Positions 17,635 through 29,739 are shown, numbered from the stretch's first letter. The stretch is 64,000 bases of DNA from Sphingobium sp. V4 (GCF_029590555.1 NZ_CP081001.1:2542001-2606000), one strand, 5' to 3'. The notes: generated by a model from the sequence alone, not told the origin. Numbers and translations: made by a program.

Positions 17635-18513
17635 TTACCCTTCCGCCGGGAAATGGGCCTTGATGAAGTCCAGCACCAGCCGCACGCGCGGCGGCAGGCG
17701 GCGATGCGACGGGTGAACCGCGAAAATGTCGAGCGGGGCGATCATGCTGCCGGGCAGCACCGGCACCAGCCGTCCCGCCGCCATGTCCGCGACCACGCGG
17801 ATTGCCGGAAGCAGCGCGATGCCAAGGCCACTAAGCGCCGCGCGATGCACCGCCTCGCTATTGTCCGAGCGAAAGGCGCCCGCCACAAGCCGTTCCCGCC
17901 CGTCGATCATCCAGCGCGCAGGCCGATCGCCATAGGCATAGGCGATGCACTGATGCGCGCCGAGATCGTCCGCGCTGCCCGGCGCGCCATGGCGCGCAAG
18001 ATAATCGGGATGGGCGACCAGCCGCCGCGACAATGCCCCCAGGGGATGCACCACCAGACTGTCATCGCCGATCGGCCCTACCCGCAGCGCCAGGTCCAGC
18101 CGATCCTCCACTACGTCGCGCTGCCAGTCGGTCATCGCGCAGTCGATCTGCAATCCGGGATGGCGCACGATCAATTCCCCCAGCCGCTCGACATAATGCA
18201 GCCCCAGCGCGGTCGTCAGCCCAATCCGGACCAGCCCACGCGGCTGGTCCCGGGCCGGACCGAAATCCGCCTCCGCCGCGTCCAGCGCATCGAGCATGGC
18301 GCGGGCGTGGACGAGCAGCCGGTCGGCGTCCGCCGTGGGAACCAGGCGTCGTGTCGAACGATGGAACAACGGCAGACCGAAATGCGCTTCCACTTGATCC
18401 AGCCGCCGGGCGATCGTGGTATGACTGGCGTGCATCTCCTGCGCGACGCGCGAGAAGCTGGGCATTTCATGGAGGCGAACGAATGTCCGCATCGCGATCA
18501 ACAGATCAGACAT
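17635..18513 (-). CDS. LysR family transcriptional regulator
   Basis: 292 residues: an N-terminal winged helix-turn-helix (about residues 17-37, FSRVAQEMHASHTTIARRLD) and a periplasmic-binding-protein-like effector domain. Divergent from the CoA-transferase gene, with a 113-base shared intergenic region containing a perfect palindrome 12 bases from its start. The usual inference is autoregulation and control of the divergent gene, with a carboxylate or CoA-linked metabolite as inducer. It converges on the holin gene with 7 bases between stops. Confidence 0.92.
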   Translation of the reverse strand: MSDLLIAMRTFVRLHEMPSFSRVAQEMHASHTTIARRLDQVEAHFGLPLFHRSTRRLVPTADADRLLVHARAMLDALDAAEADFGPARDQPRGLVRIGLTTALGLHYVERLGELIVRHPGLQIDCAMTDWQRDVVEDRLDLALRVGPIGDDSLVVHPLGALSRRLVAHPDYLARHGAPGSADDLGAHQCIAYAYGDRPARWMIDGRERLVAGAFRSDNSEAVHRAALSGLGIALLPAIRVVADMAAGRLVPVLPGSMIAPLDIFAVHPSHRRLPPRVRLVLDFIKAHFPAEG

Positions 18514-18524
18514 TTGAACGCCGT

Positions 18525-18543
18525 CCGCACAATATTTGTGCGG
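18525..18543. promoter_or_regulatory. Palindromic LysR operator candidate
   Basis: CCGCACAATATTTGTGCGG: perfect 8-bp arms around a 3-bp centre, in the divergent region between the LysR gene (start 18513) and the CoA-transferase gene (start 18627). It covers the probable leader of the regulator gene, which suits autorepression. Confidence 0.6.
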
Positions 18544-18617
18544 TGAATCCTTATTGTCTTCCTGCCTGAAAAGCCAGAACGGAAGGCGCGAAGCGGCCCG
18601 ATTGACCGCAGGAGTGA

Positions 18618-20138
<1,521 letters not shown>

Positions 20139-20420
20139 GCGCGGGGCCGGCATTGCTTTCAACCGACCCCGGCCCGCATCATGCCTTGCGAGGCTGCCCG
20201 GCGCACGGGCAGGCCCGCCCTTCCATGATCATTTGCGCCAGACATGAGAGGGGCCGCCGAGACCAAGCTCGACGGCCCATCATTGACATGGTCAGCGGCC
20301 GGAAGTGCCGCCCAAGGGAATGTGTGTCGCGCTATCGCCCGCCAGCAGACCGGATCTGAGATAGGTGCCTGTATGTCGGCGCTCAGGGCCTGCGATCGAG
20401 GATCGACGCCAAGGCGTCGC
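20139..20420. other. Gene-poor stretch with two hairpins
   Basis: Most of the 509-base gap between the CoA-transferase and lipoprotein genes. I see no convincing long gene. A near-perfect stem at 20251-20278 (GGGCCGCCGAG / CTCGACGGCCC, one mismatch) and a strong palindrome at 20404-20419 (CGACGCCAAGGCGTCG) are present. The latter starts one base after the stop of the short minus-strand ORF at 20421-20477, so both may belong to that transcript. 20494-20646 is AT-richer with T-runs near 20585-20600 and shows nothing else. Confidence 0.5.
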
Positions 20421-20477
20421 TCAGCCGCGCATTTCCCGAATGGACTTGACCGACCCCATTGCTGAACCATGAGACAT
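20421..20477 (-). CDS. 18-residue ORF with a perfect Shine-Dalgarno
   Basis: Reads MSHGSAMGSVKSIREMRG. The sequence before its ATG (AAAGGAGGTGATCC) is fully complementary to the 3' end of bacterial 16S rRNA, with seven bases between GGAGG and ATG, an optimal arrangement that rarely arises by chance. A strong hairpin follows the stop after one base. The next gene downstream on the same strand is far away, so it is not an obvious leader peptide of a neighbour. I recognise no family. It could be a small expressed peptide, a dual-function RNA, or a chance match. Confidence 0.45.
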   Translation of the reverse strand: MSHGSAMGSVKSIREMRG

Positions 20478-20647
20478 CGGATCACCTCCTTTCGCTATAT
20501 TGAGCCCTATGGCCGGCGTCGGATCACCCCTTCATCCGTCCATGAAGTGAAATGTGAATCAGACGGACCCTATCTTCAAGCCTTGTATTTTTCTTTTTTG
20601 GAATCATAATTCTTCGTCCGCGCGGCACGGCTTGGCCAGTTTTCTCC

Positions 20648-21199
20648 TCAGCCCCGGCAATCCTCGACCACCCGCGCCACCTCTGCCCAGGCCGGGACAA
20701 TCAGCGGGCTCAAGCCCTGCACTTCGACGCCGATCTTGCCACGGCTATAGGCCATCTGATCCAGCGCGCTGTCGGTAGCGGCCCTCGTCGCGATCACCTG
20801 CGGTTGCGCGCCTGCATCGAGCGTGGCGGGCCAACTGACCGCGCCATAGCTGGTGCGGATCACCATCGCTCCCTGTCCGGCACCGGCGCGTAGGGCGGTG
20901 ATGCGGCGGCTCGCCGGGTCGCATCGCAGCGTGAAGAGCGACTGCCCCGCGGACCCGAACAGGGCCGCGCTGCCGCCGGCATCCTGACGATAGCTCCAGC
21001 TGCCCGGCGTGAGCGCGCGATCCTCCCACGCGAGGGCAGGCGGGGGAGGCGGCGCGGGCGAGGCCTGTGGCGCCGGAGGCGGCGCAGGCAAGGCGCGCGC
21101 CGGCGCAGGGGTTCGACTCGGCGGCCCGACACAGGACGCAAGCAGAACCAGCAGGGACGAGGCGGCAAGGGCGGGTGAAAAGCGCATGGGGGCCGTCAT
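20648..21199 (-). CDS. Hypothetical lipoprotein with proline-rich linker
   Basis: 183 residues from the ATG at 21199 (a start at 21187 is equally possible). A lipoprotein signal ends in the lipobox LLASC, followed by a Pro/Ala-rich linker of about 40 residues and a folded domain with two cysteines (LRCDP and EDCRG) that may pair. Probably exported and lipid-anchored. The C-terminal part has a beta-rich pattern I cannot assign. It follows the methyltransferase gene by 46 bases and may be in the same transcript. Confidence 0.75.
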   Translation of the reverse strand: MTAPMRFSPALAASSLLVLLASCVGPPSRTPAPARALPAPPPAPQASPAPPPPPALAWEDRALTPGSWSYRQDAGGSAALFGSAGQSLFTLRCDPASRRITALRAGAGQGAMVIRTSYGAVSWPATLDAGAQPQVIATRAATDSALDQMAYSRGKIGVEVQGLSPLIVPAWAEVARVVEDCRG

Positions 21200-21245
21200 G
21201 CCGGACCATGCGGGACCGCTCAACCCGAAAAGGTCGAAGCGATGC

Positions 21246-22115
21246 TCAGCGCCGCCAGCGCGCCCAGATGGCGGTCGGCAGGGCGATGCCGCGCGCCTCC
21301 TCCCGCACCGCCAGTTCGCCCGCCTCGACCGTGCCGGGCAGGTCGGCAAAGGCCTGGCGCAGCAATTCGCCGATCGCCAGCGCCGACATGCGGACGGCAT
21401 AGACGGTCAGGAACAGAAAGCGGCTATCGGCATCGAGCAGCGCGCGGCAATTGGCGATGAGACCGGGCAGATCCTCCTCCAGCCGCCAGACCTCGCCATC
21501 GGGGCCGCGGCCATATTTGGGCGGGTCGAGCAGGATACCGTCATAACGGCGGCCACGCCGGACTTCGCGGGCGACGAACTTGGCGGCGTCCTCGACGATC
21601 CAGCGGACGGGCTTGTCCTCCATGCCCGACAGCGCGGCGTTGGCGCGGGCCTGGGCTACCGATTTCTTGGACGCATCGACATGGACCATGCGCGCGCCGC
21701 CGGCCGACAGCGCCAGCGTGCCGACGCCGGTATAGCCGAACAGGTTCATGACCTCGGCGTCGGGCTTGTCGGCGATGGCGCCGCGCAGAGTATCCCAGAT
21801 CGGCGCCATGTCGGGAAAGAAGCCGAGATGACGGAAAGGGGTGCAACTCGACTGGAAGGTCACTTCCTTCCAGTGCAGCGGCCAGCCTTCGGCCGGGACC
21901 GGATTTTCATAATACCAGCGGCCGCCGCCATCCTCGTCCGAACCGGGGATGAATTCGCCGTCGGCTCGCCAGTCGGTGGTCGCGGGCTTCCACATCGCCT
22001 GCGGTTCCGGGCGGATGAAGCGGAAACGGCCATAGCGCTCCAGCTTGCGGCCGTCGCCCGAGTCAAGCAGGCCGTAATCCGACCAGGGTTCGCCGATGAG
22101 GGTCTTGAGTTCCAA
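21246..22115 (-). CDS. Class I SAM-dependent RNA methyltransferase, RlmI-like
   Basis: 289 residues. The catalytic core has VMNLFGYTGVGTLALSAGGA (SAM motif I), HVDASKKSV, and the DPPKYGRGP motif typical of base-methylating RNA enzymes of the RlmI/RlmK group. There is no PUA domain, unlike E. coli RlmI. The start is uncertain: TTG at 22115, just after the thrC stop with GAGG upstream, gives the most plausible N-terminus (ELKTLIGEPW); ATG at 22157 would overlap thrC by 32 bases. Substrate not determinable. Confidence 0.85.
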   Translation of the reverse strand: MELKTLIGEPWSDYGLLDSGDGRKLERYGRFRFIRPEPQAMWKPATTDWRADGEFIPGSDEDGGGRWYYENPVPAEGWPLHWKEVTFQSSCTPFRHLGFFPDMAPIWDTLRGAIADKPDAEVMNLFGYTGVGTLALSAGGARMVHVDASKKSVAQARANAALSGMEDKPVRWIVEDAAKFVAREVRRGRRYDGILLDPPKYGRGPDGEVWRLEEDLPGLIANCRALLDADSRFLFLTVYAVRMSALAIGELLRQAFADLPGTVEAGELAVREEARGIALPTAIWARWRR

Positions 22116-22125
22116 CCCCGCCTCG

Positions 22126-23526
22126 TCAGCCGCGCGGCGTCGCGCGTTCGGCGACATAGGCGGTGATCGCCTCGAACGTGCCGGGCAGCCGGGCGTAGCT
22201 CTCCTCGCGCGAGAAGAGATCACCCACGCGCGGCGGCAGCGGCGGACGGGTGCCGGTAGCGCGCTCGACAGCGTCGGGGAATTTCGCGGCGTGCGCCGTC
22301 GCCAGCGTCACCACAGGCACGGACGCGTCCACACCCGCCCCGCGCGCGGCGGCAAGGCCGATGGCGCTGTGCGGGTCGATCACCTGTCCGGCCGCGTCAT
22401 AGGCCCAGCGCATCGCCATGGTCATGCCGTCGGCGTCGATGCGCGAGGAGGTGAAGAGCCGCGAAGCGCCTTCCCGCTGCGCGTTGGTGAGGCGCATCGC
22501 CTTGCTCGCCTCGAACCCGCGCATCTGCTCCGCCAGCGCGAGCCCGTCGCGTCCGCCAGCGTCGAACAGCAGCCGCTCGAAATTGGAACTGACCTGGATG
22601 TCCATGCTGGGGGTCGCGGTCGGGACGACCTGGCCCTGGCTGTAATCGCCTTCGGCCAGCGCACGATGCAATATGTCGTTGACGTTGGTGGCGACGATCA
22701 GCTTCGCGACCGGCAGGCCCATCTGCGCCGCGACATAGCCGGCGAACACGTCGCCGAAATTGCCGGTGGGGACGGAGAAGGCGACTTCCCGGTCCGGTGC
22801 GCCCAGCCGCACGGCGGCGTAGAAATAATAGACGACCTGCGCCATCAGCCGCGCCCAGTTGATGCTGTTGACGGCCGACAGGTTGAAACGGCTCTTGAAA
22901 TCGGCGTCGTTGAACATCGCCTTCACCAGCGCCTGCGCATCGTCGAAGCTGCCGTCGATGGCGATATTGTAGACGTTGGGCGCCAGCACGGTGGTCATCT
23001 GGCGCCGCTGCACGTCGGAGACGCGGCCTTCGGGATGGAGCATGAAGATGTCGATCTTCGCCCGGCCCGCCACAGCGTCGATCGCCGCCGACCCGGTGTC
23101 GCCCGACGTGGCGCCGACGATGGTCAGGTGATCGTCCCGACGCGACAGGAAACGCTCGAACAACTGGCCGAGCAGCTGGAGCGCGACATCCTTGAAGGCG
23201 AGCGTCGGGCCATGGAACAGCTCCAGCACCCAATGCTGATGGTCGAGCTGGACCAGCGGCGTCACGGCCTGATGGCTGAAGCGGCCATAGGCAGCGGCGC
23301 AAAGCTCCCGCAGTTCGTCTTCGGCAAGTGAGCCCGCGACGAAGGGCATCATCACCCGTACGGCGGTTTCGACATAGGAAAGGCCGGACAGGGCGCGAAT
23401 CTGGTCCGCGGTGAAGCTCGGCCAACTGGTCGGCAGATACAGGCCGCCATCGGACGCCAGCCCAGCCAGCGTCACATCCTCGAACCCGAGCGCAGGCGCG
23501 CTCCCCCTGGTGCTCTCATATTGCAT
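22126..23526 (-). CDS. thrC: Threonine synthase
   Basis: 466 residues. PLP enzyme that converts O-phospho-L-homoserine to threonine, the last step of the pathway. MQYESTRG start, N-terminal SDGGLYLP motif, PLP lysine in LAFKDVALQ, phosphate-binding ATSGDTGSAA, and PTGNFGDVFAGY, all intact. The ATG at 23526 is favoured over longer upstream openings. Located downstream of SURF1 with a 44-base gap. Confidence 0.97.
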   Translation of the reverse strand: MQYESTRGSAPALGFEDVTLAGLASDGGLYLPTSWPSFTADQIRALSGLSYVETAVRVMMPFVAGSLAEDELRELCAAAYGRFSHQAVTPLVQLDHQHWVLELFHGPTLAFKDVALQLLGQLFERFLSRRDDHLTIVGATSGDTGSAAIDAVAGRAKIDIFMLHPEGRVSDVQRRQMTTVLAPNVYNIAIDGSFDDAQALVKAMFNDADFKSRFNLSAVNSINWARLMAQVVYYFYAAVRLGAPDREVAFSVPTGNFGDVFAGYVAAQMGLPVAKLIVATNVNDILHRALAEGDYSQGQVVPTATPSMDIQVSSNFERLLFDAGGRDGLALAEQMRGFEASKAMRLTNAQREGASRLFTSSRIDADGMTMAMRWAYDAAGQVIDPHSAIGLAAARGAGVDASVPVVTLATAHAAKFPDAVERATGTRPPLPPRVGDLFSREESYARLPGTFEAITAYVAERATPRG

Positions 23527-23570
23527 AATGGGAAAGCGCGGTAGCGATACGCGGCCCGAGGAGCAAGCGT

Positions 23571-24236
23571 TTAGGCGGCGTTCGACGCGTTCCGGCGGCG
23601 CAGCGCGAGAATATAGATAATCACCGCGACCGCCGCGAAGAAGAACCATTGCACTGCATAGGCGAGATGGTTGTTGGGCAGGTCGGCGGCACTGGGCGGC
23701 GCGACGGGCTTGAGGCCGGGAGGCGCCTGCCGCGCGATCAGCATCGGACGCAGCGGGGAAGCCTTGCCGCCCATGCGCGTAAGCAGCGCGCGATGGTCGG
23801 GTTCCTGGCTGATCCAGCCTTCGACCTGGCCGCCCGTCCAGGCGGGCTTGTCGTCCGGCTTCTGCCCGACGCCGACGGCGACCAGCACCCCCGGCCCTTC
23901 CGCGCCCGTCGAACAATGGGCGATATGGCGATAGCCGCTGCTGCCGTCTGCGGCGCGGCCGGCCTCCACCTGCCATTGGACCACGGTCAGGCAATGGACC
24001 GAGGAGGGGCGGAAGAGGATCGCGGGATCCACCGGCGCCAGTTTCGGGAATGCGATCGCGAGGCGGCCGGGATTGGCTGCGGCGAGGGCCAGCGCCTCCG
24101 CCTTCCCGGCACGGCGCTGGAGCTGCCAGGCGCCCAGCGCGATCATCGCCAGCACTGCCAGCGCGACCATGATGGTCGGAACGATCGGAAGCCGTGCGGA
24201 TTGCGGGCGATCGGTGGGGTCGGGCGGGAGGGACAT
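23571..24236 (-). CDS. SURF1 family cytochrome oxidase assembly protein
   Basis: 221 residues from the ATG at 24236 (GAGG seven bases upstream). Two membrane helices flank a periplasmic domain; signatures GAWQLQRRAGKAEAL after helix 1 and NNHLAYAVQWFFFAA at helix 2 are diagnostic. SURF1 assists heme a insertion into subunit I of aa3 oxidases, in keeping with the adjacent cta genes. A terminator-like hairpin separates it from ctaE, so it may also have its own promoter. Confidence 0.93.
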   Translation of the reverse strand: MSLPPDPTDRPQSARLPIVPTIMVALAVLAMIALGAWQLQRRAGKAEALALAAANPGRLAIAFPKLAPVDPAILFRPSSVHCLTVVQWQVEAGRAADGSSGYRHIAHCSTGAEGPGVLVAVGVGQKPDDKPAWTGGQVEGWISQEPDHRALLTRMGGKASPLRPMLIARQAPPGLKPVAPPSAADLPNNHLAYAVQWFFFAAVAVIIYILALRRRNASNAA

Positions 24237-24273
24237 GGCGGTCCTCAATAGCTGTACGAGCGCGAAAAGAAAA

Positions 24274-24296
24274 CGGCCGGAGCATCACCCCGGCCG
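24274..24296 (-). terminator. Rho-independent terminator after ctaE
   Basis: Minus-strand stem CGGCCGG/CCGGCCG with a nine-base loop, followed directly by TTTTCTTTTC. Lies 29 bases after the ctaE stop, marking the end of the oxidase operon. Confidence 0.75.
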
Positions 24297-24324
24297 CTAT
24301 TCAAGTCAGGCTTCGACCGGCGGC

Positions 24325-25155
24325 TCAGCCGCCATGGACCGGCGCGCCCCAGCCGCCCCAGACATAGATGGCGACGAACAGGAACAGCCACACAACGTCG
24401 ACGAAATGCCAGTACCAGGCGGCGGCCTCGAAGCCGAAATGCTGGCGCGGTGTGAAATGGCCCTTATAGGCCCGGACCAGGTTCACGGCCAGGAAGATGG
24501 TCCCGACCAGGACGTGGAAGCCGTGGAAGCCGGTCGCCATGTAGAAGGCCGAGCTATAGGGATTGCCGCCGAAATCGAAGGGGGCATGGGCATATTCATA
24601 GGCCTGGATGCACGAGAAGATCGCGCCCAGGATGATGGTGCACCACAGCCCCTTGATCAGGCCGTCGCGGTCTCCGTGGATCAGCGCGTGATGCGCCCAG
24701 GTCACCGTGGTGCCCGAGCAGAGCAGGATCAGCGTGTTGAGCAGCGGCAGCTCGAACGCGTTCATCACCTCCACGCCCTTGGACGGGAACAGCCCTTCGA
24801 TCGGCGCCAGTTCGCTCGGGAAGAGCGAGAAGTCGAAAAAGGCCCAGAACCAGCCGACGAAGAACATCACTTCCGAAGCGATGAACAGGATCATGCCATA
24901 GCGCAGATGCAACTGGACGACCGGCGTATGGTCCCCCGCATGGGCTTCGGCGACGACATTGCTCCACCAGCTGAACATGGTGAAGAGCACACCGGCCATG
25001 CCGATCAGGAATATCCAGCCGCCGCCCGGCCCCATCGCGTCGGGATGCATCCACATGATCGCGCCCGATGCCATGACCAGCGCCGACATGGAGCCGAAGA
25101 GCGGCCAGATGCTGGGTGGAAGGATGTGATAATCGTGATTCTTTGCGCCTGCCAT
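24325..25155 (-). CDS. ctaE: Cytochrome c oxidase subunit III
   Basis: 276 residues with seven hydrophobic helices and the family motifs EVMFFVGWFWAFF, GTTVTWAHHALIHGD and ATGFHGFHVLVGTIFL, plus the C-terminal WHFVDVVWLFLF. Core subunit of an aa3-type oxidase that binds lipid in a cleft near the proton-uptake path. Last gene of the operon, 38 bases after ctaG. Confidence 0.97.
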   Translation of the reverse strand: MAGAKNHDYHILPPSIWPLFGSMSALVMASGAIMWMHPDAMGPGGGWIFLIGMAGVLFTMFSWWSNVVAEAHAGDHTPVVQLHLRYGMILFIASEVMFFVGWFWAFFDFSLFPSELAPIEGLFPSKGVEVMNAFELPLLNTLILLCSGTTVTWAHHALIHGDRDGLIKGLWCTIILGAIFSCIQAYEYAHAPFDFGGNPYSSAFYMATGFHGFHVLVGTIFLAVNLVRAYKGHFTPRQHFGFEAAAWYWHFVDVVWLFLFVAIYVWGGWGAPVHGG

Positions 25156-25193
25156 GACCTGCTCTTCCCTGCTCCTGTTCTTGGCTATTTTCC

Positions 25194-25769
25194 TTAGCTT
25201 GCCTTCTTGCCCTGCTCAACAGGGTAGAAAGTGTAGCTGAGCGTTATCTGTTGCGTGTCCCTGTTGTCCGGATCGTCCAGAATCCTGGGATCGACATAAT
25301 AGAGGACCGGCATCCGCACCTCCTCACCCGGTTGCAATGTCTGCTGCGTGAAGCAGAAACACTGGATCTTGGTGAAATAGGCGCCGGCCTGTGTCGGGGT
25401 GACGTTGAAGCTGGCGGTGCCGGTGACCGGCTTGTCCGACAGGTTCTTCGCGACGAAGATCGCCATGTCCTTCGCGCCGACGGTCACGGTGTCGGTCCGG
25501 TGTTCCGGGTAGAATTGCCACGGCATTCCCGGCTGGACATTCGAATCGAAGCGGATCGACATGGTGTGGCCGACCGCCGCACGCACCTGCCCGCCCGCTT
25601 GCGCCCGCTGGGTCGTTCCGCCAAAACCCGTCGTTTCGCAGAAGATGCGATAGAGCGGCACGGAGGCGAAGCCCAGCCCCAGCATCGCCAGCCCCACCAG
25701 CGCCGTTGCGACCAGCGTGCGCCGATTGCGCCGGTCCCGTTCGAAGGGCGAAGGGGGCAGCGTCGCCAT
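25194..25769 (-). CDS. ctaG: Cytochrome c oxidase copper chaperone CtaG (Cox11)
   Basis: 191 residues: one N-terminal helix (~16-37) and a periplasmic immunoglobulin-like domain with the copper-ligand motif QCFCFTQQTL. Family delivers copper to the CuB site of subunit I. The ATG shares one base with the stop of the preceding small gene (TGATG), so translation is coupled. Confidence 0.96.
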   Translation of the reverse strand: MATLPPSPFERDRRNRRTLVATALVGLAMLGLGFASVPLYRIFCETTGFGGTTQRAQAGGQVRAAVGHTMSIRFDSNVQPGMPWQFYPEHRTDTVTVGAKDMAIFVAKNLSDKPVTGTASFNVTPTQAGAYFTKIQCFCFTQQTLQPGEEVRMPVLYYVDPRILDDPDNRDTQQITLSYTFYPVEQGKKAS

Positions 25770-25906
25770 CAGATCTGATGGCTCGCGCCGATCTTCGCCA
25801 GTGTGATGGCGAAGAAGAGGATGACGAGGAAGCCCAGCAGCAGGCCGGTCACGATCGCCCGCGATTTCTGTCGCGCGCGCACCTGATCCTGTTCCTCCGG
25901 CGTCAC
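25769..25906 (-). CDS. Small oxidase-operon membrane protein, 45 residues
   Basis: GTG at 25906 overlaps the ctaB stop as GTGA, and its own stop overlaps the ctaG start as TGATG. The product has a charged head ([16 protein letters not shown]), one hydrophobic helix (~17-36) and a short tail. The position between ctaB and ctaG matches the small CoxF-like proteins known in other alphaproteobacterial oxidase operons; the sequence alone does not prove homology. Perfect double overlap argues strongly for a real gene. Confidence 0.8.
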   Translation of the reverse strand: MTPEEQDQVRARQKSRAIVTGLLLGFLVILFFAITLAKIGASHQI

Positions 25907-26823
25907 GCCAGCAGCCAGCGGTCGACGACCACCGCCCCGAACAGCAGGAAAAGATAGAGGATCGAATATTTGAACAGCCGCTTTTCCGGCGCCATGCGCG
26001 TGGGATCGCTTTCGCGCCGGCGATAGACCTGGAACGCCAGGGCGGCGAAGACCGCCGTGCCGAGCAGGGCGGCGGTGCCATAGATGGCCCCGGTCAGTTG
26101 CAGAAGCACCGGCGCCATTGCCGCGACCGCCATGATCGCGGTGTAGAGCCAGATCTGCCGACGCGTGGCCACCTCACCCGATACGACGGGCAGCATGGGG
26201 ATGCCGGCGGCGGCGTAATCGGTCTTCACGAACAGCGCGAGCGCCCAGAAATGGGGCGGCGTCCAGAAGAAGATCAGCATGAACAGAGCGACGGGCAGTG
26301 CGCTGATGTCCCCCGTCACGGCCGCCCAGCCGATCACCGGGGGGAAGGCGCCGGCCGCGCCGCCGATCACGATATTCTGGGCCGTGCGGGGCTTGAGCCA
26401 GATAGTGTAGACGAAGACGTAGAAGAGGATCGAGACGGTCAGTACCGCGGCGGCGAGCCAGTTGGTCGCTACGCCCATCAGCAGGACCGAGAAGAAGGAG
26501 AGGCCAACGCCGAAATGCAGCGCCGCCTGCCGGTCCATCCGGCCGGCGGGCAGCGGACGGTTGGCGGTGCGCTTCATCTTGGCGTCGATGTCCGCTTCCC
26601 ACCACTGGTTCAGCGTGGCGGCCGCGCCGGCGCCCAGCGCGATGCAGAGAATCGCCGTAAAGGCCAGCACGGGATGGATGTGCCCCGGCGCGGCGAGCAG
26701 CCCGCACAGGCCCGTAAACACGACCAGCGTCATGACGCGCGGCTTTGTGAGCGCGACGAAATCCCGCCAATGGGCGGGCATTACCGGCTTGCTCATCCCG
26801 GACATGATCGGCGAACTGGCCAT
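25903..26823 (-). CDS. ctaB: Protoheme IX farnesyltransferase (heme O synthase)
   Basis: 306 residues from the ATG at 26823 (GAGGAG upstream). Polytopic UbiA-family enzyme; the first Asp-rich motif [15 protein letters not shown] with the following RPLPAGR, and a second polar loop, bind Mg-farnesyl diphosphate. Makes heme O, precursor of the heme a of the oxidase encoded by the same operon. Confidence 0.97.
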   Translation of the reverse strand: MASSPIMSGMSKPVMPAHWRDFVALTKPRVMTLVVFTGLCGLLAAPGHIHPVLAFTAILCIALGAGAAATLNQWWEADIDAKMKRTANRPLPAGRMDRQAALHFGVGLSFFSVLLMGVATNWLAAAVLTVSILFYVFVYTIWLKPRTAQNIVIGGAAGAFPPVIGWAAVTGDISALPVALFMLIFFWTPPHFWALALFVKTDYAAAGIPMLPVVSGEVATRRQIWLYTAIMAVAAMAPVLLQLTGAIYGTAALLGTAVFAALAFQVYRRRESDPTRMAPEKRLFKYSILYLFLLFGAVVVDRWLLA

Positions 26824-26957
26824 AAGCTCCTCTTGTATCAGTCGCGCGCCCCTTAAAGGCGCGCGCCGATTCCCGCAACGGACAGACGGTCCCACCCCCC
26901 GGCGCCCGTTCCCAGCGCGCCGCACCCGGCCGGAGCCGAGGCGGCGCCCTGCGGCCA

Positions 26958-28643
<1,686 letters not shown>

Positions 28644-29651
28644 TCAAATCTTTTTTGCGCCATCGGCCGGAGCGGCCTGGGCGGTCGTTGCCGCCTCTTC
28701 CTTTTTCAGCGAACCGCCCTGCGAGCGCACCCACTGGTCGAACTGTTCGGGCGGCAGCGCCTCGATCGCGATCGGCATGAAGCCGTGGCGCGCGCCGCAC
28801 AGTTCCGAACATTGGCCATAATAGACGCCCGGCTTCTCGATGGTGAAGCTCTTCTCGTTCAGGCGGCCCGGCACGGCGTCCATCTTCACCCAGAGCGAGG
28901 GCACGGCGAAGCTGTGGATGACGTCGGCGGCGGTGATGATCAGCTTGACCGGGCGGCCGGCGGGCAGAACCAGCCGATTGTCGGGCGCCAGCAGATAAGG
29001 CTCGCCATTGGCCCTGGCCTTGTCCTCCGGCAGCATGTTGGACACGAACTCGGCGATACCGGCGTCGGGATATTCATAGCCCCAATACCATTGATAGCCC
29101 GTAACCTTGACGGTCAGCGCATCCTTGGGCGCGGGCTTGTACTGGTCGGCGAGCAGGCCGATGGACGGCACCGCGATCGCCAGCAGGATCAGCACCGGCA
29201 CGACCGTCCAGATGACTTCGATGAAGGTGTTGTGCGATGTCTTCGACGGCACCGGATTGGCGCTGCGGCGATAGCGGACCATCACATAGAGCATCAGGGC
29301 CAGCACGAGGATGGAAATGATGGTGATGATCGGCAGCAGCAGCACGTCATGCAGCCAGCGCGCACTGCGCCCGGTTTCGGTAAATTGTTCCTGCAGCGTG
29401 ATTTCGCCCGGACGGGGCATACCGATGCCTTCGGTCGGTTTCATCCGCGGCGGGGCCGCGACCTTGGCCACGGGGGCAGCTTCGGCGGCCGGCGCGGCGG
29501 CGTTCGCCGCCGATTCGGCGGGCGCCGCGGCATTGTCCGCAACCGGCGCAGCGACGGCGACGTCATCCTGTGCAAAAGCGTGGCCGTTCATCGCGACGGC
29601 GGGCGCAAAGGCCAGCAAACCGGCGAGAACGAGCGATTTCACCTTTTTCAT
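28644..29651 (-). CDS. ctaC: Cytochrome c oxidase subunit II
   Basis: 335 residues. A signal peptide (to about AFAQDD), an unusually Ala/Pro-rich linker (~29-65), two membrane helices, and a cupredoxin domain whose CuA motif QCSELCGARHGFMPI carries both Cys, the His and the Met. No cytochrome c domain follows. Receives electrons from cytochrome c. First gene of the operon ctaC-ctaD-ctaB-small-ctaG-ctaE. Confidence 0.97.
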   Translation of the reverse strand: MKKVKSLVLAGLLAFAPAVAMNGHAFAQDDVAVAAPVADNAAAPAESAANAAAPAAEAAPVAKVAAPPRMKPTEGIGMPRPGEITLQEQFTETGRSARWLHDVLLLPIITIISILVLALMLYVMVRYRRSANPVPSKTSHNTFIEVIWTVVPVLILLAIAVPSIGLLADQYKPAPKDALTVKVTGYQWYWGYEYPDAGIAEFVSNMLPEDKARANGEPYLLAPDNRLVLPAGRPVKLIITAADVIHSFAVPSLWVKMDAVPGRLNEKSFTIEKPGVYYGQCSELCGARHGFMPIAIEALPPEQFDQWVRSQGGSLKKEEAATTAQAAPADGAKKI

Positions 29652-29739
29652 AGCCTCTTCATACCCCTAACCCCTTGGCGCCGCTGCAGCGAAGCCGCAC
29701 ATTGCGTGCATGGACTTCGCCCGGTCGGTTCTGACGCGG

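Noticed and set aside
20159..20485. A 108-codon minus-strand open frame covering the short-ORF region
   Set aside because: No start signal of its own, unnatural composition, and it overlaps the better supported 18-codon frame in another phase.
20478..20494. Plus-strand GGATCACCTCCTTTC resembling the 3' end of 16S rRNA
   Set aside because: Only about 15 bases match and no other rRNA sequence is nearby; it is better read as a perfect Shine-Dalgarno on the minus strand.
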